DNA of 64,000 bases from Ferranicluibacter quercicola (GTDB lineage Bacteria; Pseudomonadota; Alphaproteobacteria; Rhizobiales; Rhizobiaceae), in NCBI RefSeq assembly GCF_021168455.1, contig NZ_JAJOZR010000008.1, positions 62,001-126,000 of the forward strand, read 5' to 3'. The position numbers and the translations under genes are program-made. Below the pieces are notes generated by a model. It was given only the letters and a program-made list of their open reading frames with translations. It searched no databases and was not told the DNA's origin. Below, piece by piece: positions 16,404 to 26,002 of the stretch (its first letter is position 1; each line of letters opens with the position of its first letter).

Positions 16404-17650
16404 ACGCCGCGCCTGTCGGCAAGCCAGTCCAACAGGCCTGACGCTGCGAACCGGCCGGTTGCGAGGCACGCCGTCAGCAGATATCCGCCGGTCGGCGCTT
16501 CCCAATCCACCATTTCACCCGCGACGAAAACGCCGGGCATCTGCCGGATCATGCCGGCAGGGTCGATCCCGTCGAGACGGAGGCCGCCGGCAGAGGAGAT
16601 GGCCTCTTCGATCGGCCGCGGCCTGGTCAACGGGATCGGCAGCATCTTCAGGGCGGCAGCGAGATCGTTTGCCGGCAAACGATCCGCATCGGGCACGATC
16701 TCCCGCAACAACGCCAGCTTCACGCCATCGATCCTTGCGGCCTTGCGCAGCCGGTTGCTGAAGCTTGCCTTGCGCGGGGCCGCGTCCAGCGCCGATGCCA
16801 CAGCCTCCAGCGATCGGCCGGGCAGAAGGTCGAGGCAGAGATCGGCGTCTCCCGCAGCCTCCAGCCTGTCCCGCAGCGCTGCCGAATGGGCATAGACGAG
16901 GCTTCCCTCGATCCCGTGACGCGTGATGACGAACTCGCCTTGCGTGCGGCCAGATTCCGACATGGCTGCGACCGACTTCACCGGAGCGCCGGCGAACCGC
17001 GCGGCAAAATCCGCGCTCCAGGCGACATCGAATCCGCAATTGGCCGGACGGAACGGCGCAACGGCAATCCCCCGCGCCTCCAGCATCGACACCCAGCGCG
17101 CATCAGATCCGAGACGCGGCCAGCTTGCGCCGCCGAGCGCGAGCAGCGTCGCATCGCTGGCGACAGCCTGCACACCGTCCGGCGTCTCGAAGACCAGCGC
17201 GTCGTCCGCGCCGAAGCCGATCCAGCGCCAGCGGGTCCGGATGGCGACACCACGCATCTCCAGCCGCCGGCGCCAGGCGCGCAGCAGCGGCGAAGCCTTC
17301 ATGGCTTTGGGAAACACCCGTCCCGACGAACCGACGAAGGTCTCGACATCGAGCCCCTGCGCCCAGCCCCGCACATCATCCGGGGTAAAGGCATCGAGAG
17401 CCGGCCGCAGGCCGGCCGTGGCGGCACCGAAGCGGCCGGCGAAGCTCTCATAGGGCTCGGCATGCGTCAGATTGAGGCCCGACTTGCCGGCGAGCAGGAA
17501 TTTCCGGCCGATCGTCGGCATGGCGTCATAGACCGTGACGCGATGATGCGTTTCCGACAGGACCTCGGCGGCCGCCAGTCCCGCCGGTCCGCCGCCGATG
17601 ATCGCGATCGTCTTTGCTGTGCTGTCCGCTATCGTCATGGTCCGTTTCAT
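16400..17650 (-). CDS. HI0933-like NAD(P)/FAD-dependent flavoprotein (TIGR03862 type)
   Basis: 416 residues: FAD Rossmann motif IAIIGGGPAGLAAAEVL, then GRKFLLAGKSGLNLTHAEP, the hallmark of the HI0933/BaiN-like flavoproteins, LALGGASWPRLGSDA in the middle, and the C-terminal GVFVAGEMVDWEAPTGGYLL that closes the FAD site. The natural substrate is not known for this subgroup. ATG 17650 is chosen; ATG 17638 is also possible. It converges with and shares stop bases with the small gene on the other strand. Confidence 0.85.
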   Translation of the reverse strand: MKRTMTIADSTAKTIAIIGGGPAGLAAAEVLSETHHRVTVYDAMPTIGRKFLLAGKSGLNLTHAEPYESFAGRFGAATAGLRPALDAFTPDDVRGWAQGLDVETFVGSSGRVFPKAMKASPLLRAWRRRLEMRGVAIRTRWRWIGFGADDALVFETPDGVQAVASDATLLALGGASWPRLGSDARWVSMLEARGIAVAPFRPANCGFDVAWSADFAARFAGAPVKSVAAMSESGRTQGEFVITRHGIEGSLVYAHSAALRDRLEAAGDADLCLDLLPGRSLEAVASALDAAPRKASFSNRLRKAARIDGVKLALLREIVPDADRLPANDLAAALKMLPIPLTRPRPIEEAISSAGGLRLDGIDPAGMIRQMPGVFVAGEMVDWEAPTGGYLLTACLATGRFAASGLLDWLADRRGV

Positions 17651-17792
17651 GCGGCAAACGCCGCTTCGGGGCAAGCCGGGGAGATCACGCCATGGTCACA
17701 AACGCGCCTCCCGCGCGGCAGCCGGTTGCTTCCGGGCAAGGCTGACGTCTATGGTCGGCCATCGATGTCCGAACCGCGCGTGCCCCAAGCCC

Positions 17793-18593
17793 ATGTTTCT
17801 CGTCTCCAAGATCTTCTGGCTTCTCGCACAGCCGCTGTCGCTTGCCTTTGCGCTGGTTCTCTCCGGATTCGTCTCCGCCGTCGCCGGCTATCAGCGGCTC
17901 GGGCTTCTCCTGTCGGGCCTTGCCGCGCTCCTCCTCTTCGTGGCGCTGTTCACGACGACCGGCAGCGTGCTCCTGCAGCGGCTCGAAGACCGGTTTCCGC
18001 GGCCGCCGGCCCTCCCCGCCGATCTCTCCTGCATGATCATTCTGGGCGGCGCCTTCGAGAACGAGGTGATGGCGACACGGGGCGGGATCGAGTTCAACCA
18101 GGCGGCCGATCGCTTCGTCGAGGCGCTGCGCATCGCCCGCCTCGTGCCCGCGGCGCGCATTCTCGTGTCGGGCGGCGACGGTTCGCTCAGCGGAACCTAT
18201 GATGGCGATGCCGATGCCGCCGAGCGGTTCTTTCCCCTGTTCGGCGTGCCCGTCGAGCGCCTGATCCGCGAGGACGCCTCGCGCACGACCTTCGAGAACG
18301 CGGCGAACACGCAGGCGATCCTGTCGCAGAACGGGCTGTCGAACTGCCTGCTGATCACCTCGGCCTTTCACATGCCGCGCGCCATCGGCCTGTTCCGCAA
18401 GCTCGGGATCGCCGTGACCCCGTGGCCGACGGATTACCGCACGACCGGCAAGGCGCGCCCCGGCTTCGACTTCAGCCAGCCGGCGCTGAACGCCCAGCTG
18501 ACGACGACCGCGGTGCGCGAGTGGATCGGCCTTGCCGCCTATGCCGCCACGGGCCGCACCTCCGCCCTCTTCCCGTCCGTGGAAAGCCCATGA
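17793..18593 (+). CDS. YdcF family protein (DUF218)
   Basis: 266 residues: two N-terminal membrane helices (LSLAFALVLSGFVSAVAGY and LLSGLAALLLFVALFTTTG), then a DUF218 domain (MIILGGAFENEV, ILVSGGDGS, EDASRTTFENA, LLITSAFHMPRAIGLFRKLG). The ElyC/SanA/YdcF group is linked to envelope integrity and binds S-adenosylmethionine in one crystal structure. ATG 17793 keeps the membrane helices at the N-terminus; the frame is open further upstream without a likely start. Stop and next start overlap (ATGA). Confidence 0.85.
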   Translation: MFLVSKIFWLLAQPLSLAFALVLSGFVSAVAGYQRLGLLLSGLAALLLFVALFTTTGSVLLQRLEDRFPRPPALPADLSCMIILGGAFENEVMATRGGIEFNQAADRFVEALRIARLVPAARILVSGGDGSLSGTYDGDADAAERFFPLFGVPVERLIREDASRTTFENAANTQAILSQNGLSNCLLITSAFHMPRAIGLFRKLGIAVTPWPTDYRTTGKARPGFDFSQPALNAQLTTTAVREWIGLAAYAATGRTSALFPSVESP

Positions 18594-19225
18594 CCGTTCT
18601 CGATCTTCTCGATTATGCCGGCGTCGCCGTCTTCGCCGCCACGGGCGCGCTGTCGGCCTCGCGCAAGCAGCTCGATATCATCGGCTATGTCTTCCTCGCC
18701 TCCATCACCGGCATCGGCGGGGGCACGCTGCGGGACGTCATCCTCGGGGCGACGCCGGTCTTCTGGGTCAAGAACCCGCTCTACCTCGTCATCTGCGCGA
18801 GCGTCGGCGTCATCCTGTTCCTCTCCTCGCACCGGCTCGATTCGCGGTATCGCGCGCTCGTCTGGCTCGATGCGATCGGGCTGTCCGCCTATTGCGTCAT
18901 GGGCGCCGCCAAGGGTCTCTCGGCCACCGGTTCCCCCGTCGTTGCGCTCGTCACCGGCATGCTGACGGCCACCTTCGGCGGCATCCTGCGCGATCTTCTC
19001 GCGGGGGAACCCTCGGTGCTGCTGCGTCCGGAGATCTATGTGACGGCGGCGTTGACGGGCTCGGCCGTCTTCACGCTCGCAACGCTTGCCGGTCTGCCGC
19101 TGATCGCCGCCTCCGCGCTCGGCATCGTCTGCGCCTTCATCGTGCGCGGCGGTGCGCTGAAATTCGGCTGGACGCTGCCCACGGGCAAGGCGGGCCCGGG
19201 ACGGGACCCGGACGACATTCTGTAA
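18590..19225 (+). CDS. Trimeric intracellular cation channel family protein (UPF0126)
   Basis: 211 residues, seven predicted membrane helices made of two repeats. Each repeat has the family's glycine-rich segment: ASITGIGGGTLRDVILG and GMLTATFGGILRDLLAGEPS. These bacterial TRIC relatives (YadS/YvgT) are potassium-type cation channels; substrate in this organism is inferred. It begins within an ATGA overlap with the YdcF gene, so the two are co-translated. Confidence 0.88.
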   Translation: MTVLDLLDYAGVAVFAATGALSASRKQLDIIGYVFLASITGIGGGTLRDVILGATPVFWVKNPLYLVICASVGVILFLSSHRLDSRYRALVWLDAIGLSAYCVMGAAKGLSATGSPVVALVTGMLTATFGGILRDLLAGEPSVLLRPEIYVTAALTGSAVFTLATLAGLPLIAASALGIVCAFIVRGGALKFGWTLPTGKAGPGRDPDDIL

Positions 19226-19240
19226 CGAAGGGACGAGAAA

Positions 19241-19660
19241 TCAGCGCTGCTTCGGCTTCAGCCGGATCACCACGTCGACATGGGAAATCTCCATGCCTTC
19301 GGGCGGCTCGGGAAGATTGCCGATGGTGATGTTGTTGACCGGGATATCCAGCACCTCGTTCGCGCCCTCCACGAAGAAGTGGTGGTGGTCGGAAACATTG
19401 GTGTCGAAATAGGTCCGTGCGCCCTCCACCGAGAGAACGCGGATCATGCCGGCCTCGGTAAACTGATGCAGCGTGTTGTAGACGGTCGCCAGCGACACGG
19501 GCACGCCGACGGTCACGGCTTCCTCGTGCAGTTCCTCCACCGTCAGGTGACGGTCGCCCTTTGCAAACAGAAGGTCGGCCAGCGCCATGCGCTGCCGCGT
19601 CGGCCTGAGGCCGAAGCGGCGCAAACGGTCGTCGGGCCTCATCTCTGTTTCCATCGTCAT
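19241..19660 (-). CDS. irr: Iron response regulator Irr (Fur family)
   Basis: 139 residues: winged helix (LRPTRQRMALADLLFAKG, ATVYNTLHQFTEAGMIRV) and dimerisation domain with the HHH triplet at 92-94 (SDHHHFFVEG), the haem-binding site typical of rhizobial Irr. It lacks the N-terminal haem regulatory motif of the Bradyrhizobium protein, as in other Rhizobiaceae. Irr is stable and represses or activates iron genes when iron is low. Its location next to fabA is the usual one in this family. A matching Irr box lies at mbfA in this window. Confidence 0.93.
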   Translation of the reverse strand: MTMETEMRPDDRLRRFGLRPTRQRMALADLLFAKGDRHLTVEELHEEAVTVGVPVSLATVYNTLHQFTEAGMIRVLSVEGARTYFDTNVSDHHHFFVEGANEVLDIPVNNITIGNLPEPPEGMEISHVDVVIRLKPKQR

Positions 19661-19961
19661 GCAGACTTGTCCGGGCAGCTCTTGTTAAGTGGAGTCATCG
19701 TGTCGATATAACTTTGGTGAGCTTGGCTTTCAATACACATAAAGGTGCCGGACCCGTCTACGGAGATAAAACGGCCCGAAAAGTTGCGGATATGGCAATT
19801 GCTACTGGTTGTTTCCGGTATAGTGCGCTATGCGACTGCGGATATGGGCCAGAGCCGGCACGTCCCGGACGGTATCGGACGACGGGCGGAACGGCTCGGC
19901 AAGACAAGACCCGGTGTGCGATCGGGCTCACGAGACACCTTGGCGGAGACACCAGACGTTC
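19661..19961. other. Divergent irr-fabA intergenic region
   Basis: About 300 bp, noticeably richer in A+T near irr (19680-19760) than the surroundings, so it should hold both promoters. TATA-like hexamers occur (TATAAC near 19707, TATAGT near 19819) but none has a convincing -35 at 16-18 nt. I see no Irr box here and no supported gene. Confidence 0.45.
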
Positions 19962-20477
19962 ATGACGACCAGACAATCCAGCTACGGCTACGACGACATC
20001 CTGCGTTGCGCGCGGGGCGAACTGTTCGGCCCCGGCAATGCGCAGTTGCCGCTTCCGCCGATGCTGATGGTCCATCGCATAACGGAGATTTCCGAAACCG
20101 GCGGCACCTTCGACAAGGGCTTCATCCGGGCCGCGTATGACGTGAAGCCTGACGACTGGTATTTTCCCTGCCACTTCCCCGGCAATCCCATCATGCCCGG
20201 CTGCCTCGGCCTCGACGGCATGTGGCAGCTGACGGGCTTTTTCCTCGGCTGGCTCGGCGAGCCCGGCCGCGGCATGGCGCTGTCCACCGGCGAGGTGAAG
20301 TTCAAGGGCATGGTTCTTCCCGATACCAAGCTGCTGGAATACGGCATCGACTTCAAGCGCGTGATGCGCGGCCGGCTGGTGCTCGGCATCGCCGATGGCT
20401 GGCTGAAGGCCGATGGCGAAACCATCTACCAGGCAACGGACCTTCGCGTCGGCCTGTCGAAGGAGAAGGCTGCCTGA
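19962..20477 (+). CDS. fabA: 3-hydroxydecanoyl-ACP dehydratase/isomerase FabA
   Basis: 171 residues, full length. FabA dehydrates 3-hydroxydecanoyl-ACP and isomerises the trans-2 product to cis-3, the branch point for unsaturated fatty acids. Catalytic His71 (FPCHFPGNPIMPG) and Asp85 (CLGLDGMWQ) are in place. ATG 19962 matches the family's N-terminus; the open frame upstream is not conserved-looking. It leads fabA-fabB-fabI. Confidence 0.96.
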   Translation: MTTRQSSYGYDDILRCARGELFGPGNAQLPLPPMLMVHRITEISETGGTFDKGFIRAAYDVKPDDWYFPCHFPGNPIMPGCLGLDGMWQLTGFFLGWLGEPGRGMALSTGEVKFKGMVLPDTKLLEYGIDFKRVMRGRLVLGIADGWLKADGETIYQATDLRVGLSKEKAA

Positions 20478-20532
20478 TCCCGCAAGGATCGCAGGCGCTT
20501 TCTCCAGTTCACTTCAAGAAAAGGTCATCGAG

Positions 20533-21756
20533 ATGAGACGGGTTGTTGTCACGGGTCTTGGTATCGTTTCCTCCATCGGAAACGACGCCGAAGCAGTCAC
20601 GGCTTCGCTGCGCGATGCGCGCTCCGGTATCAGCTTTTCCAACGATTTCGCTGAACACGGATTCCGCTGCCAGGTCTGGGGCTCGCCCGATCTGGACACG
20701 ACGGACATGGTCGATCGCCGCGCGGCGCGCTTCCTGTCGCAGGGCGGCGCCTGGAACCATGTGGCGATGAAGCAGGCGATCGCCGATTCGGGTCTCGAAG
20801 AGAGCGACATCTCCGGCAACGAGCGCACCGGCATCATCATGGGGTCGGGCGGACCGTCCACCAAGACGCTGATCGAAGCCGCCGACATCACCCGCAAGAA
20901 CAACAGCCCCAAGCGCATCGGCCCGTTCGCCGTGCCGAAGGCCATGTCCTCGACCGCCTCGGCGACCCTCGCCACTTGGTTCAAGATCCACGGCGTCAAC
21001 TATTCGATCTCGTCGGCCTGTTCGACGTCTGCCCATTGCATCGGCAATGCCGCGGAAATGATCCAGTGGGGCAAGCAGGACATCATGTTCGCCGGCGGCC
21101 ACGAGGATCTCGACTGGACCATGTCGAACCTGTTCGACGCGATGGGCGCCATGTCCTCGAAGTTCAACGACACGCCGGCCACGGCCTCGCGCGCCTATGA
21201 CGTTTCCCGCGACGGCTTCGTCATCGCCGGCGGCGCCGGCGTTCTGGTGCTCGAGGAGCTGGAACATGCCAAGGCCCGTGGCGCCAAGATCTATGCCGAG
21301 CTGACCGGCTACGGCGCGACCTCCGACGGTTACGACATGGTCGCACCGTCGGGCGAAGGCGCCATCCGCTGCATGCGCCAGGCGCTGGCGACCGTGAAGA
21401 CCGAGATCGACTACATCAACACGCACGGCACCTCGACGCCGGTCGGCGACAGCAAGGAGATCGGCGCGATCCGCGAGGTCTTCGGGACCAAGATTCCGCC
21501 GGTCCAGTCGACCAAGTCGCTGACGGGCCACTCGCTGGGTGCGGCCGGCGTGCAGGAATCGATCTATGCGCTGCTGATGATGCAGGAACGCTTCATCGGC
21601 GAAAGCGCGCATATCACCGAGATCGACCCGGAATTCGACGGCGTGCCGATCGTTCGCAAGCGCATCGACGATGCGAAGATCGACACCGTGCTCTCGAACT
21701 CGTTCGGCTTCGGCGGCACCAATGCCACGCTCGTTTTCCAGCGTTACAACGGGTAA
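20533..21756 (+). CDS. fabB: Beta-ketoacyl-ACP synthase I FabB
   Basis: 407 residues. The catalytic triad falls at the same numbers as in E. coli FabB: Cys163 (SSACSTSAHC), His298 (INTHGTSTPVGD) and His333 (LTGHSLGAAG). FabB elongates the cis-3-decenoyl-ACP made by FabA, committing it to unsaturated fatty acids. It lies 55 nt after fabA and 6 nt before fabI. ATG 20533 (AAGGTCATCGAG upstream) gives the standard MRRVVVTGLGIVS start. Confidence 0.96.
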   Translation: MRRVVVTGLGIVSSIGNDAEAVTASLRDARSGISFSNDFAEHGFRCQVWGSPDLDTTDMVDRRAARFLSQGGAWNHVAMKQAIADSGLEESDISGNERTGIIMGSGGPSTKTLIEAADITRKNNSPKRIGPFAVPKAMSSTASATLATWFKIHGVNYSISSACSTSAHCIGNAAEMIQWGKQDIMFAGGHEDLDWTMSNLFDAMGAMSSKFNDTPATASRAYDVSRDGFVIAGGAGVLVLEELEHAKARGAKIYAELTGYGATSDGYDMVAPSGEGAIRCMRQALATVKTEIDYINTHGTSTPVGDSKEIGAIREVFGTKIPPVQSTKSLTGHSLGAAGVQESIYALLMMQERFIGESAHITEIDPEFDGVPIVRKRIDDAKIDTVLSNSFGFGGTNATLVFQRYNG

Positions 21757-21762
21757 GTTGCC

Positions 21763-22569
21763 ATGACCGGTCTCATGTCGGGGAAGCGCGGGCTCATCAT
21801 GGGCGTCGCCAACAGTCATTCGATCGCCTGGGGCATTTCCCAGGCGCTTTCGCGCCAGGGCGCCGAGCTTGCCTTCACCTATCAGGGCGACGCGCTCGGC
21901 AAGCGCGTGAAGCCGCTGGCGGCACAGCTGAATTCGGACCTGCTGCTGCCCTGCGACGTCGAGGACCTCGCCTCCGTCGATACGGTCATCGACACCTTGA
22001 GGGAACGCTGGGGCAGCCTGGATTTCATCGTCCACGCCATCGGCTTTTCCGACAAGAACGAGCTGAAGGGCTTCTACGCCGATACGAGCCGCGACAATTT
22101 CAGCCGGACCATGGTCATCTCCTGCTTCTCCTTCACCGAGATCGCGCGCCGCGCGGCCGAGATGATGACCGACGGCGGCGCGATGCTGACCCTGACCTAT
22201 GGCGGCTCCGTGCGCGTCATGCCGAACTACAACGTCATGGGTGTCGCCAAGGCGGCCCTCGAAGCGTCCGTGCGCTATCTCGCCGCCGATTACGGCCCGC
22301 GCGGCATCCGCGTCAACGCGATCTCGGCCGGCCCGATCCGCACGCTTGCCGGCGCCGGCATCTCGGACGCGCGCGCCATGCTCTCCTGGAACCAGAAAAA
22401 CGCGCCGCTGCGCCGCACCGTCACCATCGACGACGTCGGCAATTCCGCCCTCTACCTCCTCTCCGACCTCTCCTCCGGCGTCACCGGCGAGATCCACTAC
22501 GTGGATTCCGGCTACAACATCACCTCGATGCCGGTGCTGGAGACGTTGCGGAACGCGGACGGGGAGTGA
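21763..22569 (+). CDS. fabI: Enoyl-ACP reductase (NADH) FabI
   Basis: 268 residues, short-chain dehydrogenase fold. Tyr146, Tyr156 and Lys163 (LTYGG; YNVMGVAK) coincide with the E. coli FabI numbering, and the N-terminal GVANSHSIAWGI is the cofactor loop. It reduces trans-2-enoyl-ACP, the last step of each elongation cycle. Rhizobia usually carry a second fabI; this is the copy in the fabAB operon. A strong terminator follows. Confidence 0.95.
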   Translation: MTGLMSGKRGLIMGVANSHSIAWGISQALSRQGAELAFTYQGDALGKRVKPLAAQLNSDLLLPCDVEDLASVDTVIDTLRERWGSLDFIVHAIGFSDKNELKGFYADTSRDNFSRTMVISCFSFTEIARRAAEMMTDGGAMLTLTYGGSVRVMPNYNVMGVAKAALEASVRYLAADYGPRGIRVNAISAGPIRTLAGAGISDARAMLSWNQKNAPLRRTVTIDDVGNSALYLLSDLSSGVTGEIHYVDSGYNITSMPVLETLRNADGE

Positions 22570-22615
22570 GGTTGCTCCGCAGCCGTCTCCTCTGATCCCA
22601 TCTTATCCCTGCATG

Positions 22616-22654
22616 TGCAAAAGGCGCCGCGATCGTCTCGCGGCGCCTTTTGCA
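22616..22654. terminator. Bidirectional terminator between fabI and rRNA methyltransferase
   Basis: Perfect 17-bp stem (22616-22632 with 22638-22654), 5-nt loop, A-run on one side (AAAA) and T-run on the other (TTTT) within the stem. It serves the two convergent genes. Confidence 0.85.
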
Positions 22655-22682
22655 TGAAGGGCGTCTATCGTCCGAAGTCGGC

Positions 22683-23699
22683 CTACTTCCGGCCCCACAG
22701 GATTTTGAAGCGGGCGTTGCGGCAGGTTTCGCCCCATTCCTTGAAGGTCGTGTTCATGGTCGGCTCGTAGGGCAGACCGCGGTTGGCGACCAGCATGAGG
22801 CGGCCGCCGGCTTTCAGGGATTTGGCGGCCATGGCGATCATGGCGACGCCGAGCGCCGGATCGGCAGCCTGGGTCTCGTGGAAGGGCGGGTTCATGACGA
22901 TGAGGTCGTAGTGATCGCGCGGGGCTTCCTGCGTCAGGTCCTGCCAGTGGAAGCGGGTCGGCACCTTGGGCGCATTGGCCTTCAGATTGCCGCGGGCAGC
23001 CTCCAGCGCGTGATAGTCGGCCTCGAACAGGTCGATGCCTTTGACAGCCGGCGCGCGCTCGGCGAGCATGACCGAGAGATAGCCCCAGCCGGCGCCGAAA
23101 TCGGCGGCATGGCCGGCAAAGTCCGTCGGCAGGCGCGAGGCGAGCAGTTCCGAGCCGCCATCGATCCGGTCGTGCGAGAACATGCCGGGAGCGGCATCGA
23201 AGCGGCCTTCGACGCGAACCGGGCTCGAGGCGAAGCGTTCGATCTCGGCTGCCGGGTCCTCGGGGCGCGCGAACCAGAAGGCGACGCCGTGATATTTCGG
23301 CATGCTGTCGCCACCCCACTCCAGCGCGCCGATGCGCTTGCGCAGCGACTGGATGCCGTCTTCCTTGGTGCCGGCCACGACGATGAGGCCGCCGATGCGG
23401 GTACGCTTCAGCGCCTCGGCAATACGGTTCTCGTTCTCGCCGCGGTGCTTGCCGCAGAGGATCAGCGTCGCGGCATAGTCATCGCCCTCGACGAAGGGCG
23501 TGACGGTCGCGCCGGCGGATACCAGCGCGCGGTAGGCCGGGCGGTTCGGCTGGACGCAGACCAGGGCCGCATCGAAGCCGTCCGGCAGCCGGTAGCCGGT
23601 TTCGGCGGCCAGGAAGAGGACGCGTTCGCCTTCGCCCGGCGGCGACAGCACGCCGCTGTCGAAGGGATGAAACAGGGTCTTGACCTTGTCGCTCGTCAT
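22683..23699 (-). CDS. Class I SAM-dependent methyltransferase, RsmC-like (16S rRNA G1207)
   Basis: 338 residues in the two-domain RsmC/RlmG layout: a degenerate N-terminal half (VLFLAAETGYRLPDGFDAAL) and a catalytic C-terminal half with the SAM site (AADFGAGWGYLSVMLAERAP), and the N6/N2 amine-methylation motif VMNPPFH. RsmC methylates G1207 of 16S rRNA; RlmG has the same layout and acts on 23S G1835, so the target is by analogy. ATG 23699 is chosen; the frame runs on upstream into the pnp spacer. Confidence 0.85.
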   Translation of the reverse strand: MTSDKVKTLFHPFDSGVLSPPGEGERVLFLAAETGYRLPDGFDAALVCVQPNRPAYRALVSAGATVTPFVEGDDYAATLILCGKHRGENENRIAEALKRTRIGGLIVVAGTKEDGIQSLRKRIGALEWGGDSMPKYHGVAFWFARPEDPAAEIERFASSPVRVEGRFDAAPGMFSHDRIDGGSELLASRLPTDFAGHAADFGAGWGYLSVMLAERAPAVKGIDLFEADYHALEAARGNLKANAPKVPTRFHWQDLTQEAPRDHYDLIVMNPPFHETQAADPALGVAMIAMAAKSLKAGGRLMLVANRGLPYEPTMNTTFKEWGETCRNARFKILWGRK

Positions 23700-23811
23700 T
23701 CGTCTTGCCTCTTCGGCAACCTCTTGCGGCTGCCCGTCATGCCGGATCCTGACAGGAGCCCAGCGGTGTTCGTCCCGACACTGCCGCGTGGCAGCGTCCT
23801 TGATGATGCAA

Positions 23812-23846
23812 GAAGGGCGCGGAGCGATCAACGCCCCGCGCCCTTC
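23812..23846 (-). terminator. Probable pnp terminator
   Basis: 11-bp stem (GAAGGGCGCGG at 23812-23822 with 23836-23846), 13-nt loop, 24 nt after the pnp stop on the minus strand. Only a short T-stretch follows, so efficiency is uncertain. Confidence 0.55.
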
Positions 23847-23869
23847 CCGTCGATGGTCGGCGGCTCGCC

Positions 23870-26002
23870 TTATTCGGCGGCTTCGCCACCCTTTTCGCTG
23901 ACTTCCTTGCCGGTCGCCTGGTCGACGACCTTCATGGACAGGCGCACCTTGCCGCGCTCGTCGAAGCCCATCAGCTTGACCCAGACCTTGTCGCCTTCCT
24001 TGACGACGTCGGAGGTCTTGGCGACGCGGTCGGTCGCCAGCTGCGAGATGTGCACGAGGCCGTCACGCGGGCCGAAGAAGTTGACGAAGGCGCCGAAATC
24101 GGCGGTCTTCACAACGGTGCCTTCGTAGATCTGGCCGACTTCCGGTTCCGCGACGATCGAGTGGATCCACTTGCGGGCCGCTTCGATTTCCTTGCCGGAA
24201 GACGAAGCGATCTTGATCGTGCCGTCGTCCTCGATATTGACCTTGGCGCCGGTCTTCTCGACGATTTCGCGGATGACCTTGCCGCCGGAGCCGATGACTT
24301 CCCGGATCTTGTCGACCGGGATCTGCATGACTTCGATGCGCGGTGCGAATTCGCCGAGCTGCGAGCGACCCTCGGTGATGGCGTTCGCCATCTCGTTGAG
24401 GATGTGCTTGCGGCCACCCTGTGCCTGGCTGAGGGCGACCTTCATGATCTCTTCGGTGATACCGGCGATCTTGATGTCCATCTGCAGCGAGGTGATGCCG
24501 GCGTCCGTGCCCGCAACCTTGAAGTCCATGTCGCCGAGGTGGTCTTCGTCACCCAGGATGTCGGAGAGAACCGCAAAGCGGTCGCCTTCGAGGATCAGGC
24601 CCATGGCGATGCCGGCAACCGGCTTTGCCAGGGGAACGCCGGCATCCATCAGAGCCAGCGAGGTGCCGCAGACGGTGGCCATCGAGGACGAGCCGTTCGA
24701 CTCGGTGATCTCGGAGACGACGCGCAGCGTGTAGGGGAACTGGTCCGGGCTCGGGAGCATCGGACGGATGGCGCGCCATGCGAGCTTGCCGTGGCCGATT
24801 TCGCGGCGGCCCGGGGAGCCCATGCGGCCCGTTTCGCCGACCGAGTAGGGCGGGAAGTTGTAATGGAGCAGGAAGCGTTCCTTGTACATGCCCGTCAGGC
24901 TGTCGACGTACTGTTCGTCTTCGCCGGTGCCGAGCGTGGCGACGACGATCGCCTGCGTTTCGCCGCGGGTGAAGAGGGCCGAACCGTGGGTGCGCGGCAG
25001 GATGCCGACTTCCGAGACGATCGGACGAACGGTCTCGAGATCACGGCCGTCGATGCGGCTCTTGGTGTCGAGGATGTTCCAGCGGACGATCTTGGCCTGC
25101 AGGTGCTTGAAGACGGCGCCGATGACTTCGCTCGTGTAGCGGGCGTCCTCGCCTTCCGGGAAGAAGTGCGTCTTGACCTTGGCCTTCACGGCGTCGACGG
25201 CCTTGTAGCGGTCGGCCTTCTGCGTGATCTTGTAGGCATCGCGCAGTTCGGCTTCGAAATGCTGGAGCATCTCGCCTTCGAGCGCGGAATGATCTTCCGG
25301 TTCGAATTCGCGCGGCTCCTTGGCCGCGACTTCGGCCAGCTTGATGATCGCGTCGATCACCGGCTGGAAGCCCTTGTGGCCGAACATGACGGCGCCGAGC
25401 ATGATCTCTTCGTTCAGTTCCTTGGCTTCCGACTCGACCATCAGGACGGCGTCCTGCGTGCCGGCGACGACGAGGTCGAGAACCGATTCGTCCATCTCGT
25501 CGAGATGCGGGTTCAGGACGTATTCGCCGTTGATGTAGCCGACGCGTGCGCCGCCGACCGGGCCCATGAAGGGAACGCCGGAGAGCGTCAGCGCAGCCGA
25601 GGCCGCGACCATCGACAGGACGTCCGGATCGTTTTCAAGGTCGTGCTGGACGACGGTGACGACGACCTGTGTGTCGTTCTTGTAGCCTTCCGGGAAGAGC
25701 GGGCGGATCGGACGGTCGATCAGGCGGGAAACCAACGTTTCCTTTTCGCTTGGGCGACCTTCGCGCTTGAAGTAGCCGCCCGGGATCTTGCCGGCGGCAT
25801 AGGTCTTTTCCTGGTAGTTGACGGTCAGCGGGAAGAAGTCCTGGCCGGGCTTGGGCGCCTTGGCCGAAACGACGGTGGCGAGAACGACGGTTTCGCCGTA
25901 TGTGGCGAGAACGGCGCCGTCGGCCTGGCGGGCGATCTTGCCCGTTTCCAGCTTCAGCGGGCGGCCTGCCCATTGGATTTCGACGCTATGGGTATCGAAC
26001 AT
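23870..26002 (-). CDS. pnp: Polyribonucleotide nucleotidyltransferase PNPase
   Basis: 710 residues: two RNase PH domains (first near 12-140, second near 320-540, with SPGRREIGHGKLAWRA and the catalytic DAGVPL context), a KH domain (VIGSGGKVIREIVEKTGAKV) and a C-terminal S1 domain (IYEGTVVKTADFGAFVNFFG). It degrades RNA 3' to 5' using phosphate, and is part of degradosome-like complexes. ATG 26002 (AGGA 7 nt upstream) is preferred to the longer frame. It follows rpsO as in most bacteria. Confidence 0.96.
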   Translation of the reverse strand: MFDTHSVEIQWAGRPLKLETGKIARQADGAVLATYGETVVLATVVSAKAPKPGQDFFPLTVNYQEKTYAAGKIPGGYFKREGRPSEKETLVSRLIDRPIRPLFPEGYKNDTQVVVTVVQHDLENDPDVLSMVAASAALTLSGVPFMGPVGGARVGYINGEYVLNPHLDEMDESVLDLVVAGTQDAVLMVESEAKELNEEIMLGAVMFGHKGFQPVIDAIIKLAEVAAKEPREFEPEDHSALEGEMLQHFEAELRDAYKITQKADRYKAVDAVKAKVKTHFFPEGEDARYTSEVIGAVFKHLQAKIVRWNILDTKSRIDGRDLETVRPIVSEVGILPRTHGSALFTRGETQAIVVATLGTGEDEQYVDSLTGMYKERFLLHYNFPPYSVGETGRMGSPGRREIGHGKLAWRAIRPMLPSPDQFPYTLRVVSEITESNGSSSMATVCGTSLALMDAGVPLAKPVAGIAMGLILEGDRFAVLSDILGDEDHLGDMDFKVAGTDAGITSLQMDIKIAGITEEIMKVALSQAQGGRKHILNEMANAITEGRSQLGEFAPRIEVMQIPVDKIREVIGSGGKVIREIVEKTGAKVNIEDDGTIKIASSSGKEIEAARKWIHSIVAEPEVGQIYEGTVVKTADFGAFVNFFGPRDGLVHISQLATDRVAKTSDVVKEGDKVWVKLMGFDERGKVRLSMKVVDQATGKEVSEKGGEAAE

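Noticed and set aside
19682..19712. A sigma-70 promoter TTGTTA/TATAAC between irr and fabA
   Set aside because: The spacing to the best -10 is 19 nt and the site is 250 bp from fabA, so it is too weak to list as a promoter.
20509..22497. A 662-codon open frame opposite fabB and fabI
   Set aside because: Spans two confident genes on the other strand and the gap between them, with shadow composition; it is not a gene.
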